A DNA stretch of 49,235 nucleotides, taken from NCBI GenBank assembly GCA_029259935.1, contig JAJDEH010000172.1, positions 1-49,235 on the forward strand, read 5' to 3'. Below, piece by piece: positions 16,956-26,397 of the stretch (position 1 is the first letter of the stretch; each line of letters opens with the position of its first letter). Source of the stretch: Planctomycetota bacterium (GTDB taxonomy: Bacteria > Planctomycetota > Planctomycetia > Pirellulales > Pirellulaceae). Under the pieces are notes generated by a model, which was not told where the DNA came from, did no database searches, and saw only the letters and a list, made by a program, of their open reading frames with translations. The position numbers were made by a program, and so were the translations under genes.

Positions 16956-18827
16956 ATGCGCATCGTGCTTCTCATCGTGACTTTGGTTCTTCCAGGATTC
17001 GTTCACGCGGGCCCAGCCGAGAAAATTACTCATGGTCCGATGCTGGGGCGGCTCGGTTCGGATTCCGTGGGCATTTGGGTACGAACGCGGCGGCCGGGTG
17101 ATGTTCAAGTTCACTATGGAACCGACCAAAAGAATCTGGCTCACACCGCGACGATCAAGACCACGTTGACACACGACAACACGGGATGGGTGCAGCTTCG
17201 CGGACTGAAGCCCGGCACTGAGTATGCTTATCAGTGCTTCGTGGATAAAGACGACGCGGTTGGCGGCAGCTTTCGCACGCTGCCGGTTTCCAAGGATTTT
17301 CAGCACAACAAGTTGAATCCCGACGGGCGATTCAACTTTCGTTTTGAATTTGCTTGCGGGAACAACCAGAGCCCCGAACATGGCAACGGGCCCAGCATGC
17401 CGACCTACACGACCATGCTGCGCGACGTCAAGGACAAGGTCGATTTCGCGATTCTCAACGGCGACTGGCTGTACGAAGAGAATCGCGATTATGCTCCTGA
17501 GTCATGGCTGCGCCAGGTGGGTATCAAACGGAGTGAATCGCCCCACGTCGTGCGCGTCGCGCCCACGATTGTTGGCACTTGGGAGAACTATAAGACTTAT
17601 CTCGGGCGGGCAAAGAACCTTGCCACATGGCACAGGCACGTTCCCACGTATTTTACTTTTGACGATCACGAAATCGTCAACGATGTTTATGGCAGCGGCG
17701 AAATTGGACGGCGCGACCGCCGGGCCGTCTACCGCGATCCGGCGATTCAGGCCTGGTATGACTACTTGGGTTGGAGCAATCCCACGGCGACCAATCAGCG
17801 AATTCACTTTGGCCAGGCGGAGTTGAAAGAAGGCGATAGCATCCTCACTGATCCGAAAGCTGACTTCACGGCGCTTGATATGGCCCAGGCTGCAAACCTG
17901 CACGTTCATTGGGGCGATGCCCAGGACGGGATTCCCGAACGCTTTTACAGCGGGGGCAAGGGCGACCCTAACGCCGGCGTTTACGAAATCACCGAAGTTT
18001 TGGACAAGCATCGTTTGCGCATTCGCCCGGCGGCCGACGCCGACGGCAAGTCTTCGTATTCCATCGGCCGCCAATCCTACGGAAAGTTCACTGTTAGCAA
18101 TTGCGACTTTTTTCTGCTGGATACTCGGACCAACCGCCAAATGCACGACGTTCGCAATCCGGCCAAGAAGGGCGTGACAATGTTGGGGCTGCGCCAACGC
18201 CGCTGGCTAATGGACGAAATGAAAAAGAGCCAAGCGGATTTTTTCTTCGTGGTTTCCAGTGTCAACTTCATGATCCCGCACGTTGGCGGGGGCGGCGTGC
18301 AGTTCGACACGCAGAACAAGGACGACGCGTGGACCGTCTTCCTTGACGAACGGGAAACGCTGATCGATTTTTGGGACAAGCTGGGCAAGCCGGTTTTTGT
18401 ATTAACGGGCGATTTGCATAACAGTTTCGCCATCAAGATCACCGACCGAGTGTGGGAATTCGCCTCCGGCCCGCACAATTCGGTGAATCATCGGCCCACG
18501 GATGAAGGCGACCGGCCCGCCACGGGCCGTTATCAGTACGGTCCGCGGGCCTGTGAACTGCGTTGGTCGAGCTATTGTCTGGGCGACATTCCACGGCCGG
18601 CCCGGCTGTTCCCCATGTACTGTGTCGTCCAGGTGAACAATGTCTTCAACAACCCGACCGAACTTGGCGGCGAGCGGTGGGTGGCATTTCCCCAACCGCA
18701 AGTGATCTTTCAATACTACGATGGCCGCACCGGCGATTTGCGTTACGCGGAAGCGATTTCGATGACTGGTGACTCGCCCGTTACCAAAAAAGAATGGGCA
18801 CCCCGCGGCCAAGGCACCGCGAAATAG
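16956..18827 (+). CDS. Secreted PhoD-like phosphodiesterase/alkaline phosphatase
   Basis: 623 residues. A signal peptide (MRIVLLIVTLVLPGFVHA) is followed by an N-terminal Fn3-like PhoD domain (about 20-110; THGPMLGRLGSDSVGIWVRT, LRGLKPGTEYAYQCFV) and the metallophosphatase domain with FEFACGNNQ, LNGDWLYEE, FTFDDHEIVNDVYG and LTGDLHNSFA, all metal-ligand motifs of PhoD enzymes. Likely a periplasmic or outer phosphoester hydrolase. The ATG at 16956 was chosen because the signal peptide starts there; an ATG at 16914 would hide it. It is convergent with the DUF4062-DUF3754 gene, with only 14 nt between the stops. Substrate unknown. Confidence 0.9.
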   Translation: MRIVLLIVTLVLPGFVHAGPAEKITHGPMLGRLGSDSVGIWVRTRRPGDVQVHYGTDQKNLAHTATIKTTLTHDNTGWVQLRGLKPGTEYAYQCFVDKDDAVGGSFRTLPVSKDFQHNKLNPDGRFNFRFEFACGNNQSPEHGNGPSMPTYTTMLRDVKDKVDFAILNGDWLYEENRDYAPESWLRQVGIKRSESPHVVRVAPTIVGTWENYKTYLGRAKNLATWHRHVPTYFTFDDHEIVNDVYGSGEIGRRDRRAVYRDPAIQAWYDYLGWSNPTATNQRIHFGQAELKEGDSILTDPKADFTALDMAQAANLHVHWGDAQDGIPERFYSGGKGDPNAGVYEITEVLDKHRLRIRPAADADGKSSYSIGRQSYGKFTVSNCDFFLLDTRTNRQMHDVRNPAKKGVTMLGLRQRRWLMDEMKKSQADFFFVVSSVNFMIPHVGGGGVQFDTQNKDDAWTVFLDERETLIDFWDKLGKPVFVLTGDLHNSFAIKITDRVWEFASGPHNSVNHRPTDEGDRPATGRYQYGPRACELRWSSYCLGDIPRPARLFPMYCVVQVNNVFNNPTELGGERWVAFPQPQVIFQYYDGRTGDLRYAEAISMTGDSPVTKKEWAPRGQGTAK

Positions 18828-18841
18828 AGAGCGCCATCCTG

Positions 18842-20773
18842 CTAGACGTTGTTGTATTGAAAGTAGTTGTCCCAGGTCTCGTCGAGCTTTCGCAGGGCCT
18901 CGGCGAGCGGCAGGGCGACGAACCGCCGCTGCTCGTCCATGGTCACAAGCCCCCACCGCATCAGTTTTGCCGCCGCATCGTCGACTTCAAAGTCGGCATC
19001 GATTTGAAATTTATCCTTGAGGTAAGCTTCGGCCGCGTCATCCAGTTCATCCAGCGACCAGCCTTCGCTCGGCGCTTCGCTCCACAGCAAAAAGTACGCT
19101 AGCAGCCCTTCGCGAAACTCCTGCTCTTCGGCATCGTTGACCAGCCGAAACAGCACGCCCGCGTTATTGCCCAGATTTTGATAGAGCAAACTCTTGGTCA
19201 GGTTGTGTTGGTACTTTTCCTTCGTCCGCTGCCAGCCCACGAATGACTTGACACCGTAGCCAATCGTTCCGGCCGCCGCGGCGAGCAAGGTAAATATTCC
19301 AACCACGCTGGCCATGATGGCCGTGACAATCTTCACGAGGGTCATCACAATGCCAGCCGCTGTTGGCACGAAAATTTTGCCTTGATCGAACAAGGTCATT
19401 TTGACCCGCGTGCCCGGCAACAATGATTCAAGGTCGATGGTCGGAATGTTCTTGAACGTCTTGAGATAAACCGCGTTCGAGTTCGCGTCGCGGGCCGCGT
19501 GCGAATCAGCCGCCAGATGAAAAATGACAACCAGCCGCTCGTACACAAGTACCTTCGCTTCCTCAAGCATGAAGAACTTATGCCAGCGGCGACGTGTGAG
19601 TGTCTTTTCCGTGATGCCGCGTGTGTATACTTCCAACCTCTCGAAGGCGTCGAAGTCGACCTCCAAGTTGATGTGCCAAGGGCTGACTTCGCCCGCGATT
19701 TCTTGAATGTCTTCAATGGTCAGGCGGCGATAGTTGGCGCGTTCCAGCAGCGACGTGAGTTCGGAATACAAAACCTCTTCCAGCTCGCCGCGCACCAAAT
19801 CTTGTGACGAGCTTGCCTCGGACGGGCCGCCGAGTTGATCCTCGGTGTCGGGGTTGAAGTCAACATACGCTTCCTTGAGCGACTCGAGATAGGTGTGATA
19901 TTCGTAGTGCAAGGTCGAATCCAGCAGCCGGCAGAACTGCAGAAAGTCGGCAATATTCTCCACGCGATGAGCGGCATCGCGGGTAATGGTTTCGATGAGC
20001 TGCGACTTGCGAACCGGGATGAAATGTTCGCCCACGCGCAGACAACTCAGATCCAGTGGTTGAAGGTACTCTTTCAGTCGCCGGTCGCGATAGTCAATCG
20101 CCTTGGCCAACTGCATGCGTTGATGGTCGTGCAGTTCAACGGTGGCGTTGCCCCCTTCCTGGCTGACCCGTTTCATGCCGATGTCGGCGGCCGGGACGCC
20201 GAGAAAGCGAGCGATCCCGGAGTGCAGTTGCTCGACTTGTGCTTCGCCGAACGGCTGACGCTCGACATCGACGTTAATCAATAACGCCGGGGGATGGTCG
20301 AGTTCCGCCGCGGGATCAAGACGGAACGATCCGGTATGTCGCGACATCCAGCGATACAGCGCGAACGTCAGCTTCCAGGAAAAACTATCCACGTTGTCCG
20401 ACGGTTCCAGCACTCGCATAGCTTCCGGGCGGTCGTTGGTATCCCAAAATCGCCACCCGTCTTGCGACTGGCCCGCCGAACCATGATTCGGTTGAACGGG
20501 GCAACAAAACCGTTCGATACCTTGCTCGCCCGCTTCGACGAATTCCAGCCGGGTGAGTGCGGGGATTTCGGCTTTGTTTGCACTGGTATAGAGCCCAATA
20601 AAAACGTCCGCCCGCTCAAGCTGCTGACGGACCGCGGCCTCGGCGTCGTTTGCCTCCGCCGGACCCGCAGCCGGATCAATGTGTAATCGCCGGCAGACGG
20701 ACATCGCCGCCTGCCGATACTCGTCAATATTTCCGTTGGTGCTGCCGATGTATGCTTGTAGCTTGGCCGTCAT
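18842..20773 (-). CDS. DUF4062-DUF3754 (TMEM143-like) fusion protein
   Basis: 643 residues from ATG 20773 (AGGGA 8 nt upstream; an in-frame ATG at 20824 lacks one). Residues 1-100 look like DUF4062: AYIGSTNGNIDEYRQAA, then ADVFIGLYT and LTRLEFVEAGEQGI. This domain is often found at the N-terminus of STAND and other signalling proteins. The larger part matches DUF3754/TMEM143: YRRLTIEDIQEIAGE, LEVYTRGITEKTLTRR, YLKTFKNIPTIDLESLLPG and then a hydrophobic hairpin (about residues 467-520, GIVMTLVKIVTAIMASVVGI) that probably spans the membrane. A helical C-terminus follows. The role is unknown; the fusion is unusual in my experience. Confidence 0.75.
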   Translation of the reverse strand: MTAKLQAYIGSTNGNIDEYRQAAMSVCRRLHIDPAAGPAEANDAEAAVRQQLERADVFIGLYTSANKAEIPALTRLEFVEAGEQGIERFCCPVQPNHGSAGQSQDGWRFWDTNDRPEAMRVLEPSDNVDSFSWKLTFALYRWMSRHTGSFRLDPAAELDHPPALLINVDVERQPFGEAQVEQLHSGIARFLGVPAADIGMKRVSQEGGNATVELHDHQRMQLAKAIDYRDRRLKEYLQPLDLSCLRVGEHFIPVRKSQLIETITRDAAHRVENIADFLQFCRLLDSTLHYEYHTYLESLKEAYVDFNPDTEDQLGGPSEASSSQDLVRGELEEVLYSELTSLLERANYRRLTIEDIQEIAGEVSPWHINLEVDFDAFERLEVYTRGITEKTLTRRRWHKFFMLEEAKVLVYERLVVIFHLAADSHAARDANSNAVYLKTFKNIPTIDLESLLPGTRVKMTLFDQGKIFVPTAAGIVMTLVKIVTAIMASVVGIFTLLAAAAGTIGYGVKSFVGWQRTKEKYQHNLTKSLLYQNLGNNAGVLFRLVNDAEEQEFREGLLAYFLLWSEAPSEGWSLDELDDAAEAYLKDKFQIDADFEVDDAAAKLMRWGLVTMDEQRRFVALPLAEALRKLDETWDNYFQYNNV

Positions 20774-21064
20774 GCTGTTTTTCCCTGGCCGCTCAATGGT
20801 CGAGTGCTTTGACGATTCCGACATCGAACGGATATGTGAGAGCTTGCCCTCAACTTTCTATTCCGATCCGCATCTTTCCGCAACCGTACCGTGCGTGCGG
20901 CATCCCATGATATGCCAAAGATCCTGGGCTGCGTTCCAACCGTGGCAAAATGGCCCCGCCCAATTTCGTTGTTCAATTTCCGCCAACTCGATAAGATGGA
21001 CGCCACGGCGGGCGGCCTACTTTGAATTCCGCGTGTCTCGCTCCCTTGTAGGTCCCAAATCGAC

Positions 21065-21805
21065 ATGAAGCTCGTCTTGCTCGGTACTTCAGGCTATCAT
21101 CCCACCGAAGCTCGTCACACCATGTGCCTGATGATTCCCGAGCACGGAATCATCCTCGATGCGGGCACGGGTATGCACCGGGTTCCCCAATTCACGAAAA
21201 CGGCCGAACTCGACGTCTTCTTGACGCACACGCATCTGGACCACGTCGAGGGACTGCCGTATCTAATGCACGCCATGAGGGCCCACGATTTGCAACGGGT
21301 CACGATTCACGCCCGGGACGAGAAAATTCGGGCCATCGACGAGCATTTATTCAACGAACACTTTTTCCCAATCAAGCCGCCGTACGAGTATCGCCCCCTG
21401 GAATCGAAGCCGCTCAACATCGGAGGAGCCCAAGCGACTCACTTTCCACTTCAGCATCCCGGGGGCGCGGTCGGATATCGATTCCAGTGGCAGCAGCAGT
21501 CGCTGGCATATGTTTCGGATACGATTGCCGACCCCAACGCCGACTATGTCCGCGAGATTGAGGACGTCGATTTGTTGATTCACGAATGCTACGTCCCCGA
21601 TGGCGACGCGGACTGGGCACACGAAACCGGACATAGTTTTACGTCGGCCGTGGCCAAAGTGGCCCGGGCCGCCAACGTTGGCATGTTGCTGCTAGTGCAT
21701 ATCAGCCCAGAATTGGAACACGAGGATTCGATAGACATTGAAACCGCGCAGACCATTTTTCCCAACACCATGCTCGGCTGCGACTTGATGGAAGTGGAGT
21801 TTTGA
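21065..21805 (+). CDS. MBL-fold metallo-hydrolase (RNase Z / PhnP-like)
   Basis: 246 residues. The metal motif HTHLDH sits in FLTHTHLDHVEGLPY, after LDAGTG; further ligands are likely in AYVSDT, IHECYV and LLLVHIS. The N-terminus KLVLLGTSGYHP resembles the start of RNase Z and arylsulfatase-like members of the metallo-beta-lactamase superfamily. It has no signal peptide, so it is cytoplasmic. The exact substrate (tRNA 3' trailer, cyclic phosphodiester or other) cannot be read from the sequence. It stands alone and is convergent with the nitrilase-family gene. Confidence 0.85.
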   Translation: MKLVLLGTSGYHPTEARHTMCLMIPEHGIILDAGTGMHRVPQFTKTAELDVFLTHTHLDHVEGLPYLMHAMRAHDLQRVTIHARDEKIRAIDEHLFNEHFFPIKPPYEYRPLESKPLNIGGAQATHFPLQHPGGAVGYRFQWQQQSLAYVSDTIADPNADYVREIEDVDLLIHECYVPDGDADWAHETGHSFTSAVAKVARAANVGMLLLVHISPELEHEDSIDIETAQTIFPNTMLGCDLMEVEF

Positions 21806-21837
21806 TGGCGATTTACGGGCAAGCTTGAAAATACCGG

Positions 21838-21867
21838 GCCACTTGTGCGAGTGGCTCTGCCAGTGCG
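21838..21867. repeat. GTGGCTCTGCCAGTGC-type palindrome at a convergent junction
   Basis: Reads GCCACTTGTGCGA then GTGGCTCTGCCAGTGCG. The CTGGCAGAGCCA-type core is nearly palindromic. It lies between two convergent stops (21805 and 21872), only 4 nt from the latter. See also 11228-11253 and 48766-48781. Confidence 0.55.
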
Positions 21868-21871
21868 TTCG

Positions 21872-22723
21872 TCATACCGTGGCGTCCTTCTTCGGTTCCA
21901 CAATCGCCTGATACATTTCGGGCCGCCGATCGGCGATGCGGTTGATTTCGTGCTTGTTGGGAACGCGCACGAGATGTTTATTGCGGGCTCGGGCAGGATC
22001 GATTTCCGCGTAGAGAATCGTCTCGTCTTCGTCGGGGGCAAATGCGAGATTGTAGCCATGCGGGTCGCAGATGCGGCTCTTGCCGATAAACCGGAAGCCG
22101 CCCTCGGTGCCGATCCGATTCACGGCCATGTAGTAAATCGAGTTCTCCATGGCACGGCAGTTGATGGCATAGTCGGCGAACGTGTCGGCTCCCGGCGGCC
22201 AGTTTGTTGGCAGAACGATCAGGTCCGCGCCGCCCAATGCCATCACTCGGGCCGCCTCCGGAAAGGCACCGTCGTAGCAAATGTTCATGCCCATTCTTAG
22301 ATCGCCCACCGCTTCCACCGCGAAAGGACGATCTCCAGGAGTCGTAAAGCGGTCGATTCCCAGAAAGGGCAAATGGACCTTGCGATAATTCGCGACGACT
22401 CCCTCGGGGCCGACCAACACACAGGCGTTGAACATGCGATCTCCGTCCATTTCCAGCATGCCAAACACCGTGTGGACGCCGAGCCGCTTGCAGACCGCCG
22501 TCATGTGTTCGGTTGCCTTGCCAGGCACCGGTTCGGCGTGCGGGCGAGCCTCTGCAAGACTTTCAAAACAGTAACCGGTCAACGCGCATTCGGGGAAGAC
22601 CGTGAGTACGGCACCCTGGGCGGCGGTTTCTTCAAGTCGCGCGGTCATGGCGGCCAAATTCGCCGCCGGGTCGGCAAAAGCGACGCCCATCTGCACTCCG
22701 GCGATCTTAATCTGCTCGGACAT
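21872..22723 (-). CDS. Carbon-nitrogen hydrolase (nitrilase superfamily amidase)
   Basis: 283 residues. The catalytic Glu-Lys-Cys triad is visible: E45 in FPECALTGYC, K115 in YRKVHLPF and C149 in NICYDGAFPE. These are the superfamily's hallmark. Further conserved segments are LPTNWPPGADTFADYAINCRAMEN and FIGKSRICDPHG. The enzyme hydrolyses a C-N amide or ureido bond in the cytoplasm; likely substrates such as N-carbamoyl compounds or omega-amides cannot be distinguished here. The ATG at 22723 has AGGAGA just upstream. It is followed on the other strand by the MBL gene (convergent). Confidence 0.9.
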   Translation of the reverse strand: MSEQIKIAGVQMGVAFADPAANLAAMTARLEETAAQGAVLTVFPECALTGYCFESLAEARPHAEPVPGKATEHMTAVCKRLGVHTVFGMLEMDGDRMFNACVLVGPEGVVANYRKVHLPFLGIDRFTTPGDRPFAVEAVGDLRMGMNICYDGAFPEAARVMALGGADLIVLPTNWPPGADTFADYAINCRAMENSIYYMAVNRIGTEGGFRFIGKSRICDPHGYNLAFAPDEDETILYAEIDPARARNKHLVRVPNKHEINRIADRRPEMYQAIVEPKKDATV

Positions 22724-22805
22724 TTTCTCTCCTGCGTTTTCTACGATGCAATGGTTGTTTGCGAGGCAATGATGCTGTCGCCCGTTGTTGGAGCCGGCGA
22801 CGGCT

Positions 22806-23633
22806 TCACTCGTTTTTCTGATAAACGCGAACGTAGTCGATCAGCATCTGTTGCGGAAATGTGGTCTTGGCGTCAGGCGAGCCGACCAACTTCCCTCCCA
22901 CGGAGACATTCAACAGCAGATGAAAGCGCTGATCAAAGGGTGCCGGGAATGCCGCGGTATCGGAATGCCATTTGTTTTGCGTTTGATAAAGTTTGCCGTC
23001 GACATACCAGCGAATCTCACCCTTTTCCCACTCGGTCGCGAACGTGTGAAAGCTGTCCGAAAAGGAACCCGTCCCTAATTCAAACGACGTTCCGGAATGG
23101 GTGTTCTTGGGCCACTTGCCGCCGTAATGTAGTGTGCCCAATACCTTGTTCGGCTCGTGGCCGACCATTTCCATAATGTCGATCTCACCGCTGGCCGCCC
23201 AGCCGCCATACTTTTCGTCCGTCGGCAACATCCAGATTGCCGGCCAGATACCTTTGCCTTGCGGCAACTTGGCCCGCACTTCGACCCGGCAGTACTTCCA
23301 ATCGCCTCGATGCTTCGTGCGAACTCGTCCCGACGAGTATTCGCGCATCGTCCCGGTGACATTCGGTTTGTCGTGGCGAGCTTCAATGACCAGATTTCCG
23401 TTTTCCACTCGGACGTTTTCTGATCGATCGGTGTAAAGCTGCAGTTCGTTGTTGCCGCCCCCAAATGCGTTGACTTCGACGCCCCATTTCGAGTAATTCA
23501 GTTTCTGTCCATCGAAGTCGTCGCTCCAGACCAACTTCCACTGCGGTTCAGCCCCGTGAATTTGCACTTCGGTCGTCAGACCGGCGAACGTGAAAAGACA
23601 ACCGAAAACGGCTGCTTGACGGGTCATGAACAT
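22806..23633 (-). CDS. Secreted GH16 family glycoside hydrolase
   Basis: 275 residues. A signal peptide (about 1-28, ending in VQIHGA) is followed by a single GH16 beta-jellyroll domain: LVWSDDFDG, the catalytic GEIDIMEMVG with E150, D152 and E155 (the ExDxxE motif), WPAIWMLPTDE, and FHTFATEWEKGEIRWYVDG. GH16 enzymes cleave beta-1,3- or beta-1,3-1,4-glucans and related marine polysaccharides such as laminarin, agar or carrageenan. The exact specificity is not decided by these motifs. Length and architecture are the simple single-domain type with no carbohydrate-binding module. The start ATG at 23633 has an AGG 8 nt upstream; MTRQ two codons later is possible. Confidence 0.92.
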   Translation of the reverse strand: MFMTRQAAVFGCLFTFAGLTTEVQIHGAEPQWKLVWSDDFDGQKLNYSKWGVEVNAFGGGNNELQLYTDRSENVRVENGNLVIEARHDKPNVTGTMREYSSGRVRTKHRGDWKYCRVEVRAKLPQGKGIWPAIWMLPTDEKYGGWAASGEIDIMEMVGHEPNKVLGTLHYGGKWPKNTHSGTSFELGTGSFSDSFHTFATEWEKGEIRWYVDGKLYQTQNKWHSDTAAFPAPFDQRFHLLLNVSVGGKLVGSPDAKTTFPQQMLIDYVRVYQKNE

Positions 23634-23808
23634 GGCTAGTACCTATTTGGCGATTCTTGCCGGCGGTGCCGGGTAGCCGTTGGAAGTTTCGGCAACGTGG
23701 GCCTGTCGTCAGGAATCTTAGACATTCACGAATTGCGAGTCGAGACGCCGCCAAGATTTCCCGTAGAATAGAGCAGGCCCGCGTATACCAATCCACAGGA
23801 CCACCTGC

Positions 23809-26268
23809 ATGCCCGCCGACTCCCCAGGCGAGAATCCTCCTGAGAAGACTTCGCGGCCTGCCCAGTCCCAGTCCGAGGATACCGCGACTCACGACGGCGG
23901 CGCGACCCTGCCACAGCCGCCACAGGCAACGCGCGTTCAGGCTGCTGACGATTTTTTCTCGGCGGTGGAGATGCCGGCCAAAGCGAGGGGGCATGGTGAT
24001 TCGGAAGGAGCGGGCGAAGTACGCGACTTCGGCGACTACGAATTGCTCGACAAGCTGGGCGAAGGCGGCATGGGGTTCGTTTATCTCGCGCGACAAAAGA
24101 GTGCCAATCGGCTGGTAGCGTTGAAGATCATTCGCCCCGAACGGCTCTCGGCGCTGGAACCTCAAAAGCAAGAGAAGATCATTCAGCGATTCAAGTCCGA
24201 AGCCCAAGCGGCGGCTCAACTCGAGCACGATAACATCGTCACCGTCTACGATGTCGGGCAGATCGACCAGCAACAATACTTCTCGATGCGTTACGTGGCG
24301 GGCCAGAGTTTGGCGGACGTCATACGTCATGAACCGCTCGACTCGCAATCCGCCGCCCGCTACCTGGCGGCCGTGGCACATGCGGTACACGAAGCACATC
24401 AACACGGCATTCTGCATCGCGATCTGAAGCCGCAAAACATCCTCATCGACGAAAAGACGGATCGCGCGTTGGTCGCGGACTTTGGCTTAGCGAAGTTGAC
24501 CGAGCAAGACACGGAATTGACGCGGGCCGGCGAGGTCATGGGAACGCCGCAGTACATGTCGCCGGAACAAGCACGGGACTCGGGACAGGTAACCGAACAG
24601 TCGGATGTCTATTCGTTGGGCGCGACGTTGTTCCACGTGCTGGTCGGACGGCCCGTTTTTCAGGCGGCCAGTCCCATCGAAACCTTGCGCCAGGTATTGG
24701 ACGAAACGCCCGTCCCGCCCCGCCGAATCAATCCCGCCATTGATCAGGATCTAGATACAATCTGCATGAAGTGTCTGGAAAAGGAAGCGGCACGAAGGTA
24801 CGACTCCTCGCTCGAACTGGCCCGGGAACTGGAACGGTTTCTCAATGGCGAACCGATTCAAGCCCGGCCGCTTGGCGCTCTTGCACGAGGTTGGCGCTGG
24901 AGCCGGCGTAACCCGCTGGTGGCTGGGATGATTTCGGTGACGGTGGGCTGCCTGGTGGCGGTGTCGATTGTCATGACAGCGGCCTACATCAATACGGCGG
25001 CGGCTCAGCGGCGATCGGAAGAGAGCTTTCGCCAAGCGTTGGACATGGTCAATGTTTTCTTTACCCGCGTAAGCGAAGAAACACTGCTGGACCAACCGGG
25101 CTTGCAGCCCTTGAGGCAAGACCTGCTGATGCAAGCTCGCGAGTACTACGAACGATTTTTGAAGCAGCGCGCCGGGGATGCCACGCTGCGGGACCAACTG
25201 GCGGAAACGCACTATCGCATTGGGCTTATCACGGCGGAGATTGATTCCCCCGACGACGCGCTGACCCATTACGATCGGGCGTTGGAAATTCAAAAGCAAC
25301 TTGACTCGCAACAGCCTATCCCACTGGAACGCGTCGCGGCACTTGCGAACACGCAGAATGCCAAAGCGATCGCACTCTACAAACTGGACCAAATCGACGA
25401 GTCGCTGGCTCTATTTCAGGCATCCGCGCGACATCGCGCCACCCTGATCGCCGAACAGCCGGAGGATGCGGAATATCAACGCAAACTGGCCAACACGATC
25501 ATGAATATCGGCGTGATTCTGCAACGACAGGATGAACTGCTGGCGGCTCGTGAGCAGTTCGAGCGGGCTCAGCAACTGCGCGACCAGCTCTACGCCCAAG
25601 ACGCCGGCGACGCGAAATTGCTGCGAGATCTGGCCAAGGGCGCTTTTCATTTCGGCGACTTGCTGATGGTGATGGGAGACTTCGCCGTTGACCAAGGCGA
25701 AGATGAGCAATCGGCCGGCTATTTCACCGAGGCCGCGGCAAACATTGAAACAGCGATTTCCAAACTTGACGAGCTGCGCAAGTTGGAAGTCACGATCGAC
25801 GACCGCTATTACCTGGGCATCTGTTACTTTTCGCTGGCGCGCATCGAAGGTGATGTCGGCAACGCGATCGAGCGGTACCAAACGGCCATCGGGATGTTGC
25901 GGCCGCTGACCGACGAAAATCCGAACGTCGACAAGCTATGGGACACGCTAGCGGGTGTGCATCTCGAACTGGCTGATTGTTATCTGGAAACGGAAGCAAA
26001 CGACGACGCGCGGCAGTCACTTGCCGAAGCAATCAGCATCCTCAAATCGCTCGTTCACACGGATCCCACCACGACGCACTACTCCGAGGATCTGATATCG
26101 GCCACGCGTTTGCTGGCGGAAACAAGCCCATTGGACGACTACAACCAGACGCTAATCGGACTTCTGGACGACTTGATTGCTGAGTTTCCCGAAGTGGAGC
26201 GATTTCGAGCCGCAAGGAAAAAAATCGAAGGCAAGGATGCGGGAAAAACAGTCGATGAAAATAATTGA
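23809..26268 (+). CDS. Transmembrane Ser/Thr protein kinase with C-terminal TPR repeats
   Basis: 819 residues. A low-complexity N-terminus (1-70) precedes a Hanks-type kinase domain: G-loop LGEGGMGFVY (83-92), catalytic Lys K106, HRDLKPQN (203-210), DFGLAK (224-229), GTPQYMSPEQ (245-254) and SDVYSLGATLF. A single membrane segment (about 370-393, VAGMISVTVGCLVAVSIVMT) is followed by an extracytoplasmic helical region with many TPR-like units (about 400-800; for example LRDQLAETHYRIGLI and LANTIMNIGVILQRQDELLAAREQFERAQQLRDQL). This is a typical planctomycete architecture, with the TPR region as likely sensor or protein-binding part. The ATG at 23809 has AGGA 8 nt upstream. A predicted outer-membrane barrel gene follows 129 nt later. 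Confidence 0.95.
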   Translation: MPADSPGENPPEKTSRPAQSQSEDTATHDGGATLPQPPQATRVQAADDFFSAVEMPAKARGHGDSEGAGEVRDFGDYELLDKLGEGGMGFVYLARQKSANRLVALKIIRPERLSALEPQKQEKIIQRFKSEAQAAAQLEHDNIVTVYDVGQIDQQQYFSMRYVAGQSLADVIRHEPLDSQSAARYLAAVAHAVHEAHQHGILHRDLKPQNILIDEKTDRALVADFGLAKLTEQDTELTRAGEVMGTPQYMSPEQARDSGQVTEQSDVYSLGATLFHVLVGRPVFQAASPIETLRQVLDETPVPPRRINPAIDQDLDTICMKCLEKEAARRYDSSLELARELERFLNGEPIQARPLGALARGWRWSRRNPLVAGMISVTVGCLVAVSIVMTAAYINTAAAQRRSEESFRQALDMVNVFFTRVSEETLLDQPGLQPLRQDLLMQAREYYERFLKQRAGDATLRDQLAETHYRIGLITAEIDSPDDALTHYDRALEIQKQLDSQQPIPLERVAALANTQNAKAIALYKLDQIDESLALFQASARHRATLIAEQPEDAEYQRKLANTIMNIGVILQRQDELLAAREQFERAQQLRDQLYAQDAGDAKLLRDLAKGAFHFGDLLMVMGDFAVDQGEDEQSAGYFTEAAANIETAISKLDELRKLEVTIDDRYYLGICYFSLARIEGDVGNAIERYQTAIGMLRPLTDENPNVDKLWDTLAGVHLELADCYLETEANDDARQSLAEAISILKSLVHTDPTTTHYSEDLISATRLLAETSPLDDYNQTLIGLLDDLIAEFPEVERFRAARKKIEGKDAGKTVDENN

Positions 26269-26397
26269 GTTCACATCTGGGCGGCCCAAGGTATCCCGCC
26301 TTTGGTCTGCTATCAACTTGCTCGTCGTTATCGATTGCGGAGGTTCCTCCGCACGCACCTGCTAGCTGGCATCGCTTACGCTGTCAGGGTGAAAGCC

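Noticed and set aside
16671..17381. Minus-strand open frame opposite the PhoD signal peptide region
   Set aside because: No ribosome-binding site or family likeness; overlaps the well-supported PhoD gene.
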